Source: Alphaproteobacteria bacterium UBA3773
GTDB lineage: Bacteria > Pseudomonadota > Alphaproteobacteria > RF32 > CAG-239
DNA length: 13,404 nucleotides
Reading direction: 5' to 3'
Assembly: GCA_002372275.1 (NCBI GenBank)
Contig: DFFP01000011.1
Coordinates: 1 to 13,404 of the forward strand
Part shown: positions 12,166-13,404 of the stretch, piece by piece
How the letters are laid out: the number at the start of each line of letters is the position of its first letter
How positions within the stretch are numbered: position 1 is the first letter of the stretch
The notes under the pieces: generated by a model
Database searches by the model: none
What the model saw: the letters and a program-made list of their open reading frames with translations, nothing else
What the model was told of the DNA's origin: nothing
Made by a program: the position numbers and the translations under genes

Positions 12166-12996
12166 CTAAAAGGTCATTTTAAAACCCAAGAAACGTACAA
12201 TTTTTCTGTTTTTTGATGTCTTGACTGAAAAGATATATTCCCACCAATGGTCCGCATATTTCGAGGCCAAGGCATCTTTAATCCGAGTCACATTTAAGCC
12301 GTCTTTCCAATTCGCACTCCCGCAATTTGTTTTGGCATAAAACAAATCTTCATCCGTTGGTTTTGAAAAATCTTTATACCACGGCAAATGCTTCATCTCA
12401 TACGGATAGCCTGTCCGAATAGCCTTAAAAAAGTCCGGTGTCTGCCACTTTTTTTGCGGGCGATAAAGCGCAAAAGTCGTATCAATACGAGAATCGTATA
12501 AAATCGGCTTACCGCGCTTAAGAGTTTTTTTATAATACTGACTTTCCCACTTTTGCAAAATTTTTCGCTCCTCAATCGTTTGCCCGATATCATCTGTTTT
12601 AAGCGAAAAGCCGACTTTGTTATATTGTGGATATTTTTGGAGCAAGTCATAGAAAAATTGCATAAAATCTTCAGGACATTCTTCGATTGTGCACAAATCC
12701 GGATCGGTTAAAACATAATACTCATTTTCGCGAACGGATTGAAATTCGTCTGACTTAAAAAAGACCATATGCCCCAAATTTTCTTTCATATAATGCACTT
12801 GATAAGGCGTTGATTTTAAGTAGTCCAAAAGAAGAGGATAAGTGGAAGCATTATCAATGATATGGATATTTTTCAAATCATATTTTTCAAGCATCTCCAC
12901 CATATTTTTTAAATAAGAAAGCCTGTTAAAACTGATGATATAAATCGGCAATTTATGAATTTCTGTTTTTGAACTTTCTTGTTTTTTTACCGGCAT
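12166..12996 (-). CDS. GT-A type glycosyltransferase, unknown specificity
   Basis: A 276-residue protein with a glycosyltransferase family 2-like start: LPIYIISFNRLSYLKNMVEML (16-36), a strand giving HIIDNAS (45-51) and YVLTDPDL (94-101), whose Asp98-Pro-Asp100 resembles the DxD metal/nucleotide-sugar motif. Residues 171-180 (IDTTFALYRP) and 204-221 (LPWYKDFSKPTDEDLFYA) probably shape the acceptor site. No membrane helix or signal peptide is seen, so it likely works in the cytoplasm on a surface glycan or lipid. It stands alone, with no other polysaccharide genes beside it. An excellent GGAGG lies 6 nt before the ATG. Donor and acceptor are unknown. Confidence 0.78.
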   Translation of the reverse strand: MPVKKQESSKTEIHKLPIYIISFNRLSYLKNMVEMLEKYDLKNIHIIDNASTYPLLLDYLKSTPYQVHYMKENLGHMVFFKSDEFQSVRENEYYVLTDPDLCTIEECPEDFMQFFYDLLQKYPQYNKVGFSLKTDDIGQTIEERKILQKWESQYYKKTLKRGKPILYDSRIDTTFALYRPQKKWQTPDFFKAIRTGYPYEMKHLPWYKDFSKPTDEDLFYAKTNCGSANWKDGLNVTRIKDALASKYADHWWEYIFSVKTSKNRKIVRFLGFKMTF

Positions 12997-13093
12997 ATTT
13001 TGCCTCCGCCCTCTTTTAAAAAATTTTTTTTCATATCATAATAAAGCATAAACCCAAAAAAAATAAAAACAATAACATTTTATTTCTTCATAT

Positions 13094-13117
13094 AAAAAAC
13101 CCGCCGAATTGGCGGGT
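13094..13117 (-). terminator. Rho-independent terminator of eno
   Basis: On the minus strand ACCCGCC and GGCGGGT form a perfect 7-bp GC-rich stem with a 5-nt loop, followed by a run of U residues (13098 to 13094). It lies about 25 nt after the eno stop, between eno and the glycosyltransferase. Confidence 0.9.
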
Positions 13118-13142
13118 CTTTCTTTTAATTTCCGATAATCGC

Positions 13143-13404
13143 TTATTTTCTCAAAATCGAGCGACCGGCATAAACAGCCATATCATCCAATTCTTCTTCA
13201 ATACGAATGAGCTGATTGTATTTAGCCATACGGTCTGTTCTTGACATTGAACCTGTCTTAATCTGACCGCAGTTTGTGGCCACAGCGATATCTGCAATCG
13301 TGGCATCTTCGGTTTCGCCCGAGCGGTGCGACAAAACTGCCGTATATTTATTGCGTTGTGCCAGTTCAACGGCGCGCATTGTTTCTGTTAAAGTACCGAT
13401 TTGG
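13143..13404 (-). CDS. eno: Enolase, C-terminal part (5' end off window)
   Basis: The last 86 or so residues of enolase, the cytosolic glycolytic enzyme that dehydrates 2-phosphoglycerate to phosphoenolpyruvate and is also an RNA degradosome partner in some bacteria. The frame is open to the window edge; the ATG at 13379 is internal, since QIGTLTET precedes it. Conserved segments are AVELAQRNKYTAVLSHRSGETED, with SHRSGE forming part of the substrate site, IADIAVATNCGQIKTGSMSRTDR, and AKYNQLIRIEEEL. The ending VYAGRSILRK is normal for the family. A strong terminator follows. Confidence 0.97.
   Translation of the reverse strand, partial: QIGTLTETMRAVELAQRNKYTAVLSHRSGETEDATIADIAVATNCGQIKTGSMSRTDRMAKYNQLIRIEEELDDMAVYAGRSILRK

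Overview
The window looks like a stretch of chromosome from an AT-rich alphaproteobacterium, probably a host- or gut-associated uncultured lineage. Three things point there: LpxI, the UDP-2,3-diacylglucosamine hydrolase typical of Alphaproteobacteria, fused by overlap to lpxB; the YggT/DUF167/FolD run; and a secreted BspA-like leucine-rich-repeat protein with a Cys-rich N-terminus of a kind I associate with gut alphaproteobacterial genomes. The lineage is an inference from gene content, not from a marker gene. There are no CRISPR arrays, tRNAs, rRNAs, transposases or phage genes.

Layout, left to right. 1-577: the 3' part of a HAD phosphatase (+). 574-1451: the rpmH-rnpA-yidD operon (-) behind a near-consensus sigma70 promoter; rpmH is only 44 codons. 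1488-1753: a gene-free cluster of six small palindromic (REP-like) units. 1777-2757: secreted LRR protein (-). 2786-2993: an unannotated structured RNA (-) with its own TATAAT box, a long closing stem and a Rho-independent terminator that ends only 28 nt before the LRR start codon. 3051-4553: yggT-DUF167-folD operon (-) ending in a clear terminator. 4672-5893: a TerB-like protein overlapping an unrecognised 258-aa protein (-). 6043-10000: lpxI-lpxB-comEC (+), each pair joined by a 4-nt overlap. 10012-11149: xseB-ispA (-), convergent with comEC. 11303-12165: a cysteine-free ArsR-type repressor overlapping a flavin-reductase-like gene (+). 12166-12996: a small GT-A type glycosyltransferase (-). 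13094-13404: terminator and 3' end of eno, enolase (-).

Functionally this is mostly housekeeping: ribosome and RNase P protein, membrane protein insertion (YidD), one-carbon metabolism (FolD), lipid A synthesis (LpxI makes lipid X, LpxB condenses it into the disaccharide), DNA uptake (ComEC), isoprenoid precursor synthesis (IspA), ExoVII small subunit and glycolysis (Eno). The accessory parts are the LRR protein with its upstream structured RNA, the palindrome cluster, the TerB-like pair, the ArsR/flavin reductase pair and the lone glycosyltransferase. The most promising unexplained item is the RNA at 2786-2981: the base of its closing stem shares four nucleotides with the terminator hairpin, so the two cannot both form fully. 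It is either a free-standing small RNA or a terminator-controlled leader of the LRR gene.
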